Notes: generated by a model not told the origin, from the sequence alone. Positions 41,776 to 51,080 are shown, counted from the first letter of the stretch. The stretch: DNA of 55,718 nt from Brevibacterium sp. UMB1308A (GCF_030230605.1 NZ_JASPDO010000018.1:1-55718), one strand, 5' to 3'. Made by a program: numbers and translations.

Positions 41776-43310
41776 TCGGGTTCGCTGGATCGGGAGGCGC
41801 GGTGCTTGGTGACGAGCATGGTGGCGGCGAGTATTCCGATGATGGCCAAGATAGCGCTGGCGGCTGTGAAGGCGGTTGTCATGGCGTCAGTGAACGCTGG
41901 GCGGACGATGTCGAGAATGGCTGTGGCTTCGCGGTCTGGCATGTGTTCCGCGATAGCGACTGCCGAGCCGATGGTTTCGGTCAGGTGCTGTGCGATGTCT
42001 GGAGGCGTGTTGGCAGGGATGGCTGCGGTCACCTCTTGGCGGTAGAGGCTTGTGCCAAGGGCTCCGAGTGTGGCGGTGCCCAGCGCGCCACCGAGCTCGT
42101 AGGCGGTTTCGCTGATCCCTGCTGCCGCTCCGGCACGGTCAGCCGGTGCGGTGGCTACAATGATGTCGTTGGAGAGGGTGTCAGCGATGCCGATCCCGGT
42201 GCCGATGAGCAGGCCGCCGTTGAAGGCAAGGAGCGAGTCGAGTTCGAGGCCCAGTTGAGCCACGGTGATGTAGCCGAGGGCGGCCAGCACCAGTCCCCCG
42301 CCAATGAGCCATCCGGCATGCAGTAGCCTCATCAGGGGCGCTGCCAACATGGAACCGCAGATCGCTCCGACGGCGATCGGCAGCGCCCACAATCCGGCCT
42401 GCAAAGGCGACTTTCCGAGCACTGACTGGAGGTACTGCGGCAGGAAGTACAACAGGGCGGTGAGGGCGAACACCCCGGCCAGGTTGGCCAGAACTGCGGT
42501 GCTGAACGGAAGTGACCGGAACAAGCTGACATCGATCAGGGGCTCCGCCAGTCGCTGCTGACGGAGCACGAAGACTGTTCCCAGGACGCCACTTGTCAGG
42601 AACCACAGGGCGTGCTGGGCTCCCCAACCATGTTCGGCGGCGTCCTTGAGTGCGTAGACGGCCAATAGCAGAGTCGTCACCAAAAGAGCAGCCGAGATCA
42701 GATCGAAGCGTCCGCGGCAGGCGGCCTTGAATTCCGGGACGAGCAAGACGGTCGCGATCAGCAGGATGAGCATGACCGGCACGTTGATCAAGAACACCGA
42801 CCCCCACCAGAAGTGTTCAAGGAGAAGACCACCCACCACGGGGCCGAGACCAGCCCCACCGGCGAAGGCAGCTACCCATACTGCAACAGCTCGGCGCCGC
42901 TGGTCAGGATCGACGAACAGGTTCCGGATGAGAGCCAGCGTTGATGGCATCAGGGTGGCTCCCCCAATACCCAACAACGCACGAGCGATGATCAAGACGG
43001 TCGGTGACCATGCGAACGCGGCAAGCGTCGATGCCGCCCCGAAAGCACCAGCACCGATCAGCAGCAGACGTCGCCGACCAATCCGGTCGCCGACGCTGCC
43101 CATAAGTACCAGTAGCGCAGCCAGGAAGAACCCATAGATGTCGACGATCCACAGCAGCTCGGTTCCCGTCGGAGACAGGTGCTCGCTGAGTTCAGGGATC
43201 GCGACCGAAAGCACAGTCAGGTCGATGCTCATCAACAGCACCGGCATCGTCAAGACTCCGAGAGCAGCCCACTCACGGACACCAGCACGCCCCGACTCCT
43301 TCACTCCCAT
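41772..43310 (-). CDS. MFS multidrug efflux transporter (DHA2, 14-TMS)
   Basis: The 512-residue protein has 14 hydrophobic segments and DHA2 motifs: GSVGDRIGRRRLLLIG (motif A, loop 2-3), the Asp of SIDLTVLSVAIPEL (motif D1) and GPVVGGLLLEHFWW (antiporter motif C). It resembles QacA/SmvA-type proton-driven efflux of cationic biocides and dyes. The ATG at 43310 has AGAGGA upstream; the longer frame to 43346 lies in the promoter region. Divergent from a TetR gene. It replaces the end of the conjugative hydrolase gene, so it is cargo. Confidence 0.9.
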   Translation of the reverse strand: MGVKESGRAGVREWAALGVLTMPVLLMSIDLTVLSVAIPELSEHLSPTGTELLWIVDIYGFFLAALLVLMGSVGDRIGRRRLLLIGAGAFGAASTLAAFAWSPTVLIIARALLGIGGATLMPSTLALIRNLFVDPDQRRRAVAVWVAAFAGGAGLGPVVGGLLLEHFWWGSVFLINVPVMLILLIATVLLVPEFKAACRGRFDLISAALLVTTLLLAVYALKDAAEHGWGAQHALWFLTSGVLGTVFVLRQQRLAEPLIDVSLFRSLPFSTAVLANLAGVFALTALLYFLPQYLQSVLGKSPLQAGLWALPIAVGAICGSMLAAPLMRLLHAGWLIGGGLVLAALGYITVAQLGLELDSLLAFNGGLLIGTGIGIADTLSNDIIVATAPADRAGAAAGISETAYELGGALGTATLGALGTSLYRQEVTAAIPANTPPDIAQHLTETIGSAVAIAEHMPDREATAILDIVRPAFTDAMTTAFTAASAILAIIGILAATMLVTKHRASRSSEPD

Positions 43311-43351
43311 GGTCCTCTGTCCCCCTTCGTGTGGTCGAGACACCAATCTAG

Positions 43352-43382
43352 TTTGGCCATCTGGCCAAAGTCAAGTGGCCAA
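43352..43382. promoter_or_regulatory. TetR operator between MFS and TetR genes
   Basis: TTTGGCCATCTGGCCAAA (43352-43369) is a perfect dyad, and a third half-site, TGGCCAA, follows at 43376-43382. It lies between the two divergent start codons (43310 and 43406), so one repressor can control both. Confidence 0.75.
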
Positions 43383-43405
43383 GGTTTGCGGTAGCATCGA
43401 TTGAT

Positions 43406-44026
43406 ATGAACAGTGCCACTGCGGGCCGGAGAATCATGAGGGCCAACGAACGTAAGGCCCTTTTGGTTCAGGCAGCGCTACGGGTGATGAAGCGCGAGGG
43501 GATCAAAGCGGCGACGACGCGGGCGATCTGCGCCGAAGCTGGGATGCCGCACGGAGCTTTCCACTACTGCTTCAACTCGAAGCGCGAGCTGTACACCGCT
43601 CTACTGGCGACCGACATCTCCGCTGACCTAGATCAGACATGGGCGCAGATCACCCCCTCAGGGGATGTGAAGGCCAGCATCCACGCACTGCTGACTGGCT
43701 ACTGGAGCACCGTCGAGGCAGACCCCCAGACCCAGATCGTCCTGACCGAACTGACAACTCTCGCCCTCCGCGACCCCGATCTAGCGGAACTGCCTGCATG
43801 GGAACAACACGCCTACCGCGATCAGGTCGTCGCACACCTCAATCGTTTCGCCACCCAAGCAGATGTCACGTATGCGATCCCGATTCCCCTACTGGCAGGC
43901 ATGATCCTGTCCGCACTCAACGGAGTCACCGATTCATGGCTCGCCCACCGCGACGATGACGAGGCAACACGGCAGCTCGATGAGTTCGCTGAGGTCTTCG
44001 CCAGCTACGTCCGACGCGACACATGA
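43406..44026 (+). CDS. TetR/AcrR family regulator
   Basis: The 206-residue protein has the TetR N-terminal helix-turn-helix (RKALLVQAALRVMKREGIKAATTRAICAEAGMPHGAFHYCFNSKRELYTALL) and an all-helical ligand-binding domain. It is divergent from the MFS exporter with an 18-bp palindrome between them; likely a drug-responsive repressor of the pump. An internal ATG at 43436 is a possible alternative start. Confidence 0.9.
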   Translation: MNSATAGRRIMRANERKALLVQAALRVMKREGIKAATTRAICAEAGMPHGAFHYCFNSKRELYTALLATDISADLDQTWAQITPSGDVKASIHALLTGYWSTVEADPQTQIVLTELTTLALRDPDLAELPAWEQHAYRDQVVAHLNRFATQADVTYAIPIPLLAGMILSALNGVTDSWLAHRDDDEATRQLDEFAEVFASYVRRDT

Positions 44027-44106
44027 CCAATACCGGCACCTGACGTCGCCATGCGCCCATCCAGTAGCGCAGCATACACCGCTCACAGGATCTCGACCCG
44101 CTGGAC

Positions 44107-45015
44107 TCACGACGCGACGAGTGCCCGTAGCTGCTGGGGATCGGCGATCACGTCGTAGCTGCGGATTTTGCCATCGGTGATGTTGAAGGTGAGCACCAGG
44201 CGGGTGGGGTCTCCCACGATGAGGATTGGGTCGCCGCCAAGGTCTCGTATCTGGGCGGCGTGAGCGTTGGTGCGCAGGATGCGTGTTTCCTCGATGACCT
44301 GGTCGCGGCCAGCGATTCTCAGCGATACGCCAGCAGGGAGCGCTTGAGGGTCGGCGGTGCGCACGACGTCGGGATGCAACACGGTGATCAGCCCGTGGAT
44401 GTTGTCCTGTCTGGCAGCGTCCAGGAACGCCTCGACGACCTTCCGCTTCTCACCCGTAACCGGAGAATGACCCGGACGAGCATCTCGTAGACGGTGGCGG
44501 GCTCTGCTGGCCTGGCGGCGAGCTGCGGTCTCGCTGGTCTGCAGCATTGCGGCAATGTCGGCGAAGCTGATGCCGAACACGTCATGCAGGATCCAGGTGA
44601 TCCGTTGGGCGGGGGTGAGTTCGTCCAGCACGACATCGAGTGCTACTTCCACGTCGGTGGCGAGCTCGATCTCCTCGTGTGGGGACAGTCGGGCGTCAGC
44701 AACCGCGTCCGTATCCAGCGCAAGCGTGGGGCGTCGACGCCGCAGGCAGTCCAGACTCAACCGGGTGACCACAGTGGTCAGCCACGCCTCGATGTTGGCG
44801 ATCTCGTCCAGGTCGGCGCGCTGGTAGCGCAACCACGTCTCTTGGACCACATCATGTGCGTCCTCGTGGTGACGCAGCAACCGGTACGCCACCGCCGGCC
44901 CCGTCGCGGTCAACGAGACCTGGAGTCGGATCCGCACCGACTCCGCCCACCACGCCGTGCTGTGGATCAGCGAATGGCCCCGCTCCTTGGTATACACAGG
45001 CTTCCTCTCACCCAT
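44107..45015 (-). CDS. ECF sigma factor, SigJ-like, with C-terminal SnoaL-type domain
   Basis: Sigma region 2 (VAYRLLRHHEDAHDVVQETWLRYQRA), region 4 (TPAQRITWILHDVFGISFADIAAMLQTSETAARRQASRAR) and a C-terminal SnoaL-like domain (about 120 residues) that regulates these ECF41/SigJ proteins without an anti-sigma factor. The N-terminus before VAYRLL is not typical: the first about 40 residues (from GERKPVYTKERGH) derive from joined foreign sequence, so region 2.1 may be damaged. The ATG at 45015 has a good GGAGAG site. No carboxymuconolactone decarboxylase or oxidoreductase target lies beside it. Confidence 0.8.
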   Translation of the reverse strand: MGERKPVYTKERGHSLIHSTAWWAESVRIRLQVSLTATGPAVAYRLLRHHEDAHDVVQETWLRYQRADLDEIANIEAWLTTVVTRLSLDCLRRRRPTLALDTDAVADARLSPHEEIELATDVEVALDVVLDELTPAQRITWILHDVFGISFADIAAMLQTSETAARRQASRARHRLRDARPGHSPVTGEKRKVVEAFLDAARQDNIHGLITVLHPDVVRTADPQALPAGVSLRIAGRDQVIEETRILRTNAHAAQIRDLGGDPILIVGDPTRLVLTFNITDGKIRSYDVIADPQQLRALVAS

Positions 45016-45051
45016 TCTGCTCTCCAGCGGAATCCAACGAGCGTTCTCCCT

Positions 45052-45402
45052 GATCTGCACCCCATGCGCTCCGACCAAGCCGCCCGCGACATCTGCAAAA
45101 AGAAAGTCGAGCACATCTCCGACCAAGCCCAACGCGCCAAAATCGGACAGATCGAAGACGCCTCACAGACCGCCGAATACCACGACGTCCTCCAACAAGA
45201 AGCCGACCTCACCGCCGGCCACGGCATCCTGCGCTACACCGGCCTGATCACCGTCACCGCCACCACGATCGAAGACCTCGACGCCCACGTCGCCGCCCTC
45301 GAACAAGCCGCCATCCAAGCCAACTGCGAAACCCGACTCCTCGCCGGACAACAAGCCAAAGCCTTCACCGCCGCAGCCCTCCCACTCTGCCGCCAGGTCT
45401 GA
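45052..45402 (+). pseudogene. SCO6880-type conjugation ATPase, internal fragment
   Basis: About 115 residues (RSDQAARDICKKKVEHI, then YHDVLQQEADLTAGHGILRYTG, then LPLCRQV and a stop) match the central part of SCO6880-family proteins, which are about 450-500 residues and sit upstream of the VirB4-like gene in actinobacterial conjugative elements. Both ends are lost: the 5' side joins the SigJ-like gene, and the 3' side joins a VOC gene. Its loss alone should disable the transfer machine. Confidence 0.75.
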
Positions 45403-45419
45403 CGACGACTAGGAAGGGG

Positions 45420-45797
45420 TCATTCGGGCACTGTGACGAGGCAAAAGGGATGGCCTGCGGGGTCAGCGTAGATGCGCCAGGCTTTCGGGCCTGGGTCCAA
45501 GACCTCAGTGAGTGGGTGGCCGCCTGCTGCTTCGACGGCGGCACATGCCTCCGAGAGGTCATCGACTAGCAGGTCAAGGTGAACCTGCAGCTCGCCTCCG
45601 TGGCCCGGCCACTGCGGGGGTTCGTAATCGGAGACGCGATGGAACGAGAGGCGTCCGACAGGCTCCCAGTCCAGCGTCAACCACTGGTCATCACCGGTGG
45701 CCGGTGCAAGATCCAAGACTTTCTGCCAGAAGAGTGCTTCCGCTCCGGGGTCCTTGCACTCAAAGACGAGTTGCGTGAGGCGTCCGATTGCTGGCAT
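45420..45797 (-). CDS. VOC (glyoxalase/bleomycin-resistance) family protein
   Basis: The 125-residue single-domain protein has the Glyoxalase_6-type VOC pattern: VFECKDPGAEALFWQKVL at the start and HLDLLVDDLSEACAAVEAAGG later, ending in a metal-ligand-like IYADPAGHPFCLV. The substrate is unknown. GGAGAT precedes the ATG. It is parallel to the next, uncharacterised cargo gene, 41 nt away. Confidence 0.82.
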   Translation of the reverse strand: MPAIGRLTQLVFECKDPGAEALFWQKVLDLAPATGDDQWLTLDWEPVGRLSFHRVSDYEPPQWPGHGGELQVHLDLLVDDLSEACAAVEAAGGHPLTEVLDPGPKAWRIYADPAGHPFCLVTVPE

Positions 45798-45838
45798 ATC
45801 TCCATGTTAGGACGCATCACCTGACCAGCCGAACGGTT

Positions 45839-46435
45839 CTATCGGGGTGCAGGGTGCTCACCGCGTGCTGCCTGATCGATCGCGTGGGCAAAGCGGGAGT
45901 TCATCGGGTCGTGCAGGTCGAACCACTCGATCGCTGCGAGGTCGTCGACGTGCGCTCGATACAGCTCAGGCCACGCTTCGCCAAGAACTTCGGTGTTGGT
46001 CGGTGTCGCGTATCCCAATGCGTCGCTGGCGACGGGAACCAACCGATCGCCAAAGTGCGTCAACGTGTTCCAGAGACGGTGCCGCCCGTTGGTGATGGGC
46101 TCGAACCAGGGGTCGACGCACACTGCTTCGCCGGCAGAGAACCATGAGGTCACGATGTGCCGCTCAGTCTCCGTCAGTGGTTCCGGTACCGAAGCCACCA
46201 CCATTCCGTAGTACGTGTCGTCATCTTCATCGATGGTCCACCGCCCCGCGGCAAGCTCGTCTCCGACGAGGGCAACGGTAGAGGCAATCCGTCTCCAGCG
46301 CTGCTCGGAGGTGTCACTCCAACGAGGTTCACGGTGATCCTCCTGGTCCGGGTCTTCGAGCACCCAGTCTCGGACATGCTGCGCTGCGCCTCTCCACCAG
46401 AACGCGGGCATCCACACAGGAACTGACAACTCCAT
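45839..46435 (-). CDS. Uncharacterised 198-residue protein
   Basis: An acidic Trp-rich protein (FWWRGAAQHVRDWV; WFEPITNGRHRLWNTLTHFGDRLVP) with no signal or membrane segment and no recognised family. The ATG at 46435 has GAGG 5 nt upstream; an extension to 46498 is less likely. It lies between the SCO6880 fragment and the next conjugation gene as presumed cargo. Confidence 0.65.
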   Translation of the reverse strand: MELSVPVWMPAFWWRGAAQHVRDWVLEDPDQEDHREPRWSDTSEQRWRRIASTVALVGDELAAGRWTIDEDDDTYYGMVVASVPEPLTETERHIVTSWFSAGEAVCVDPWFEPITNGRHRLWNTLTHFGDRLVPVASDALGYATPTNTEVLGEAWPELYRAHVDDLAAIEWFDLHDPMNSRFAHAIDQAARGEHPAPR

Positions 46436-46544
46436 GAGCACCTCGCATCCGTCGATTCGGCTGTCCTCCATTACAGCCATCAGAGGACACCATCGCACAC
46501 CTCCCTCATAGGCGTACCGCCGCTGCGTAGAGAGGACTGTTGGG

Positions 46545-47336
46545 ATGGCGACGTTTGTTGATCCGGTTGCTGATGCTGCTGAGGCTTATGAGGGGTTGCG
46601 TGGGTTGGCGCATGCCACCCGGGCCTTTGAGGATCCGGCTGACACGTACCGGGTGTTGGGCGAAGTGTCGGGGTCGGTGCGGCTGTTGCGGCAGGTGCTG
46701 GACCAGCTCTCTCGTGCTCATGCTGATCACCGCGATATCGCGTTCACCGACGACCGCGTGCCTGCGGAGGCGGTGGCGTTGGCGGCGGCGGATGAGTTGC
46801 ATCAGGCCGCCGACGGGCTGGATGAGGTCGCTGACCGGGTGATGCGCGCGCACGAAGCGTCCGGTCGGATCGCCTGGCACACCCACACCAGCCCTGAGCC
46901 CGAGGGTTCGCGGCGGTGGGTGAATGTGGTGTTCCTCCAGGGCAGTGAAGCCGATGAGGTGCTGGACCTGATTGATGTGGAGGGGGTGCAGGCGGGGATT
47001 GCGCATCTGGCGCAGTGGGACTTCGGCGACGAAACTACTGGCGCGGCGGTCGTGAACGGTGAGGTGTACGACGAGCTCCCGGGCGGGCAGTGGGATCGCA
47101 ACTTCGAGGCCGACGGGTATGTGCTGATCTACAACCCGCAGATGGGGTATGTCGGGCTGGTCCGCGAACACCTCGACACCACGCCCACACCTGACGAGGA
47201 GGAGGTCGTCGCTGCGCGGGACGCGTTCAGTGGTGTCACCTCTGAGTCTCCGCGTCGGGCAGTTGCGGGCACGGATTGGTTCTCGCCCCCGACGGGCGGC
47301 GCAGCAGCATCGTCTTCGGTGGGGCGGTCTCGGTGA
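46545..47336 (+). CDS. Conjugation-module protein of unknown function
   Basis: The 263-residue protein has a helical N-terminal half (about 1-110, Ala/Glu-rich, a likely coiled coil) and a mixed C-terminal part; no known domain. AGAGAGGA precedes the ATG. Its stop overlaps the start of the VirB4-like ATPase gene by 4 nt (GTGA), which ties it to the transfer operon. A long antisense open frame (46506-47171) is an artefact of codon bias. Confidence 0.7.
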   Translation: MATFVDPVADAAEAYEGLRGLAHATRAFEDPADTYRVLGEVSGSVRLLRQVLDQLSRAHADHRDIAFTDDRVPAEAVALAAADELHQAADGLDEVADRVMRAHEASGRIAWHTHTSPEPEGSRRWVNVVFLQGSEADEVLDLIDVEGVQAGIAHLAQWDFGDETTGAAVVNGEVYDELPGGQWDRNFEADGYVLIYNPQMGYVGLVREHLDTTPTPDEEEVVAARDAFSGVTSESPRRAVAGTDWFSPPTGGAAASSSVGRSR

Positions 47337-48817
47337 GCAGCGAGAAGGAACGGCTGCACGCTGCGGTGTTGGTCTCCCCGGCCGCGGAACGGCGCAAAGC
47401 TCGTAAGGCCCGGCGCCAGGCTGCCGCCCGGTTGCAGGCTGAGCAGGCCAGGGTCGAGCGGGAGGCGGCGAAGGCGAAAGCGCTGGCGGAACGGGAGGAG
47501 CGCAAGGCGACGACGTTTCTACCGGCGGCTGGTGAGGCGGGGCCGGCGGCGTTGCGGTCGCCGGGACGGTTGCGGTTGCCGCGGCATCAGGACACCTCGG
47601 CCACGCTGGCCGGGGCGTATCCGTTCATGGCCGAAGGCGGTCTGGGGTCGGATGGGGTGTTCGTCGGGCAGGACCCGTATTCGGGTGGCAGTTTCGTCTA
47701 CGACCCGTGGGTCCTCTACGCCCGCGGGATCATCACCGCCCCGAACCTGGTGCTGGCGGGGATCGTCGGGTCGGGGAAGTCGTCGCTGGCGAAGTCGCTG
47801 TATACGCGGTCGTTGCCGTTCGGGCGCCGCGTCTACGTCCCCGGCGACCCCAAGGGCGAACACACCGCGGTCGCCGAAGCGGTGGGTGGGAAGGCGATCG
47901 TGCTCGGCCACGGCCTCCACACCCGCCTGAATCCCCTGGATGAGGGACACCGCCCCGGCGGGCTCACCGACCAGGAGTGGGCGAGCACCGTCGCGTCCCG
48001 GCGCCGTGACCTGATCGGCGCGCTGGCCGAGACCGTGTTGGCGCGGGGGCTCACGCCGTTGGAGCACACCGCTATCGACCTCGCCCTGACCGCGACGGTG
48101 GCGGAGAACGAGGTGCCGATCCTGCCAATGGTCGTCGACCACATCCTCACCCCCAGCCACGACCCCGACGGACGCCTGGCCGAGGACGGACGCCTGGTGG
48201 GCCATGCCCTGCGGCGTCTGGTCGCCGGTGACCTCGCCGGTCTGTTCGACGGCCCCTCCACCGTGGCGTTCGACCCGGATCTGCCGATGATCAGCCTGGA
48301 CCTGTCCCGGGTGACCGAGAACTCCACCCTCATCAGCGTGTTGATGACCTGCAGCTCGGCATGGATGGAATCCGCGCTATTGAACCCGAACGGTGGGCAG
48401 CGGTGGGTGATCTACGACGAGGCCTGGCGGCTGATGTCCCATCCGGCGTTGTTGAAGCGGCTGGATGCGCATTGGCGTCTGGCCCGGCATTACGGGATCG
48501 CGAACATGCTGATCTTCCACAAACTCTCCGACCTCGACAACGTCGGCGACGAAGGCTCCGCCCTGCGCTCGCTGGCCAACAGTCTGTTGGCGAATGCGGA
48601 GACGCGGATCGTCTACCGCCAGGAATCCGATCAGCTCGGCCCCACCGCCACCGCCCTCGGCCTGACCGGCACCGAACAAGCCCTGCTGCCGAACCTCGGG
48701 GTGGGTCAGGGGCTGTGGCGGATCAAGAACCGCTCCTTCGTGATCCAACACCAGCTCCACCCCGGCGAGCTGGAGCTGTTCGACACCAGCAGCCGCCTCA
48801 CCGCAGGAGTCAACTAA
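47333..48817 (+). CDS. VirB4-like conjugative transfer ATPase
   Basis: The 494-residue ATPase has Walker A GIVGSGKSS and Walker B RWVIYDEAWR. A basic Ala/Arg-rich helix (about 15-60) precedes the conserved core, and an Asp/Asn finger region follows. It is the ATP/GTP-binding protein that normally follows SCO6880 in actinobacterial type IV systems and powers the channel. Length is normal. GTG start in GTGA overlap; TAATG overlap with the next gene. It appears to be the best-preserved transfer gene here. Confidence 0.85.
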   Translation: MSSEKERLHAAVLVSPAAERRKARKARRQAAARLQAEQARVEREAAKAKALAEREERKATTFLPAAGEAGPAALRSPGRLRLPRHQDTSATLAGAYPFMAEGGLGSDGVFVGQDPYSGGSFVYDPWVLYARGIITAPNLVLAGIVGSGKSSLAKSLYTRSLPFGRRVYVPGDPKGEHTAVAEAVGGKAIVLGHGLHTRLNPLDEGHRPGGLTDQEWASTVASRRRDLIGALAETVLARGLTPLEHTAIDLALTATVAENEVPILPMVVDHILTPSHDPDGRLAEDGRLVGHALRRLVAGDLAGLFDGPSTVAFDPDLPMISLDLSRVTENSTLISVLMTCSSAWMESALLNPNGGQRWVIYDEAWRLMSHPALLKRLDAHWRLARHYGIANMLIFHKLSDLDNVGDEGSALRSLANSLLANAETRIVYRQESDQLGPTATALGLTGTEQALLPNLGVGQGLWRIKNRSFVIQHQLHPGELELFDTSSRLTAGVN

Positions 48818-49353
48818 TGCCCAAGCTTCCCGCCCTGAGACACCGCCGCAACGACCCGAGCGAGACGGTGCCGGTGGTGTTGCGGCACGTGGTCATCACC
48901 GTCGACATCACCGGCACCCTGACGGTAACCGTGGACCAGCAACTGCATCTTCCGCCGGCCGGTGAGGTGTGGGATCGGGGTGACTTCGCGGCCATCCTTG
49001 ATGACCTCACCGAGCAACGCCATATTCCCGTGCGAGTGGATGTGTATGAGTCCGACGGCAGTCACTTCACCGACATCATCCACGCCCACCGACCACGCCG
49101 AAACCCCGAACCCGAGCCAGAGACCTCGGCCCCTGCCGGTGAAAAAGCTGCCGCGGACACTCCATCGCCGCTGTCAGACGAGCTGGAGCGGTTGGTGGGG
49201 TTCCTGCCCGGTGAGATGGTGCTCCTCGCCCAGATCGTTGAGGAAGTGGCGGCGGATGAGAACGGCACCATCACCCCACCCGACACAACTGTGATGCCGG
49301 TGGTGGTGGTCGGGCGGGCCTCCGGGACCCTGATTGTGCAGGAGACGCGATGA
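48817..49353 (+). CDS. Conjugation-operon protein of unknown function
   Basis: The 178-residue protein lies between the VirB4-like and VirD4-like genes, overlapping both (TAATG upstream, ATGA downstream). It has a beta-rich N-terminal half (VPVVLRHVVITVDITGTLTVTVD) and a Pro/Glu linker, then FLPGEMVLLAQIVEEVAADENG. No family is recognised. CAGGAG lies 8 nt upstream of the ATG. Confidence 0.7.
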   Translation: MPKLPALRHRRNDPSETVPVVLRHVVITVDITGTLTVTVDQQLHLPPAGEVWDRGDFAAILDDLTEQRHIPVRVDVYESDGSHFTDIIHAHRPRRNPEPEPETSAPAGEKAAADTPSPLSDELERLVGFLPGEMVLLAQIVEEVAADENGTITPPDTTVMPVVVVGRASGTLIVQETR

Positions 49354-50300
49354 GTGCCTCGCAGCGGCAGAGTGGGTCGATGGGTGAGGAACTGATCAAC
49401 GCCGCCCTCATCGGCCTCATCGTCCTGTTCTTCCTCACCCTCGTGCTCCGCGCGACTGGGTCGGTGGCTACGTTCCTCACCGGTATCCCACAACCAGCAG
49501 GCAGTTGTGCCGCTGGCGCCGGGGTGTTGTTCAACCCCGGTAACCCCGCAGTCGCGTTGGGGGCGCCTGGTCTCAGTTCGGTCGCCTATTGGGTCACCAC
49601 AATCGTGGTTCTGGGCGGGCTGGTCGGCTTCGCGGGCTGGGGATGGGTCGTCTGGCGGCGCCGTTCCCACGCTCAGCAGGTGGATCCGCATCGGTTGGCG
49701 GGCACGGCGAGGCGGCACGAGGTCGCCCAGGTCGCCTCGGAGAAGGTGCTGCTGAAACGGGCGTCGACGTTGCGGCCGTCGCTGACGGACCCGGCCCCGG
49801 GTGAGGTGGGGTATCGGCTCGGGACGTCGAAGGGGCAGGGAGTGTGGGCGAGTGTGGAGGACTCGATCCTGCTGATCGGCCCGCCCCGTTCCGGTAAGGG
49901 ACTGCACATCGTCATCCCCGCCATCCTCGACGCCCCCGGCCCCGTCGTCACCACCAGCACGCGCCCCGACAACCTGACCGCCACGCTGCGCGCCCGGCAA
50001 CGCCGCGACCCGGTGGCGGTGTTCGATCCCCAGCACCTGGCCGGAGGACTCCCGGCGGGGATGCGCTGGTCACCCGTCCGGGGCTGTGAAGACCCGCTGA
50101 CGGCGATGATCCGCGCGACCGGACTGGCTACTGCCACCGGGTTGTCGGCTGGTGGTGTGGAATCAGGTGGGTTCTGGGAAGGCAAGACCCGCACCGCCCT
50201 CCAAGCCCTCCTCCACGCCGTCGCGTTGGACTCTCGAAAGCCGGCGGATTTGTTCCGGTGGACCCTCGACCCCGCCGCCGCAGCCGAAGCCGTCGGGATT
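49350..50300 (+). pseudogene. VirD4/TraG coupling protein, 3' truncated
   Basis: Residues 1-315 match the N-terminal half of TraG/VirD4 proteins of actinobacterial elements: two membrane segments (about 18-40 and 82-105), then LLIGPPRSGKGLHIVIPA (Walker A) and the conserved FDPQHLAGG loop. At about 50,300, after LDPAAAAEAVGI, homology stops and the frame runs into inverted relaxase sequence; the Walker B and remainder are gone. A 424-residue fusion would be translated to 50624, but its last about 110 residues are meaningless antisense sequence. Confidence 0.82.
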
Positions 50301-50752
50301 TTCGCCCGGATGCGCAGTGGCGTGGTCATCGGGGCGGTCGAGGATGACGTACGCCTGATTCGACTCCCGCCCGCGAGTCATCGCCACATACAGGTGCTCC
50401 CGCGTGGTGGTGGGTTCGACGAGGACGTGGGCGGTGTCGGTGGTGATGCCTTGGGCGCGGTGGGCGGTGACGGCGTAGCCGAGGTGCTCCAAACACACTC
50501 ACCTGTGGTCGTGCGCGTGTGCACGGTTCCAGCTTACCTGCGTCCGTGGGACCGTCAGGCCGTGTCGCGCGGATCGAGATGCCGAGCAAGGCCGACGATG
50601 GCGGTGACCTCGCCCTTGCCGTAGAGCGCAACGTACTCGGCCACCGCGTTGTCTGCGCCGAGATAGTACTCGTCCGCGCCGGAGCAGTCAGCCTCGACGT
50701 ACCGACGCGCGGCAGCACCGTTGTCGCGGAACAGGATGATCCCGCCTTTCAC
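50301..50752 (-). pseudogene. MobF relaxase remnant with large internal deletion
   Basis: The minus strand begins with GTG at 50752 (RBS GGGAGG) and encodes the N-terminus of an actinobacterial TraA/MobF relaxase (KGGIILFRDNGAAARRY...ADEYYLGADN). After about 60 residues it stops at 50555. From about 50485 to 50301 it continues with the C-terminal helicase motifs of the same protein (YAVTAHRAQG; YVAMTRGRESNQAYV). The HUH catalytic tyrosine region and the central helicase, about 1000 residues, are missing, so the element cannot nick or unwind its own DNA. Confidence 0.75.
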
Positions 50753-50757
50753 GTCTG

Positions 50758-50787
50758 CCTCCCTCATGAGTGGTCTCATGAGGGAGG
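50758..50787. promoter_or_regulatory. 13-bp inverted repeat next to relaxase start
   Basis: CCTCCCTCATGAG (50758-50770) pairs with CTCATGAGGGAGG (50775-50787) around TGGT. It covers the ribosome site of the relaxase remnant. It could be an autoregulatory operator or part of the origin of transfer, which in MobF elements is often beside the relaxase gene. The following 50788-51080 shows no gene. Confidence 0.5.
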
Positions 50788-51080
50788 TGCGCACGCCCCA
50801 CCCACGGTGGCATACGTGCATCAATGAATCAATGAGTTAGTGGGAAATGGGTGGCAGGTCAGGCGGACGGAATCGAGTGCTGCTGCTCTGGACGACTGAG
50901 GTCAGCGTGTGAGCCATTCGGCGTAGCAGTCTGCGAGGCAGGGGGCGCCTGTGGTCGGAGCGAAGCAGTCGGCATCGTGATCGAGGCTGGGAAGCGAATC
51001 ATGGCTGCAAGGCGCGGACTATCGAGGGCTGCGATCAGTAGGGCATCCGACACAACTGAACCGGAAATCAGGGCAGGGTC

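Noticed and set aside
46506..47171. Minus-strand frame opposite the conjugation gene at 46545
   Set aside because: The plus-strand gene has a ribosome site and a 4-nt overlap with the VirB4-like gene; the minus frame has neither and is Arg/His/Pro-rich.
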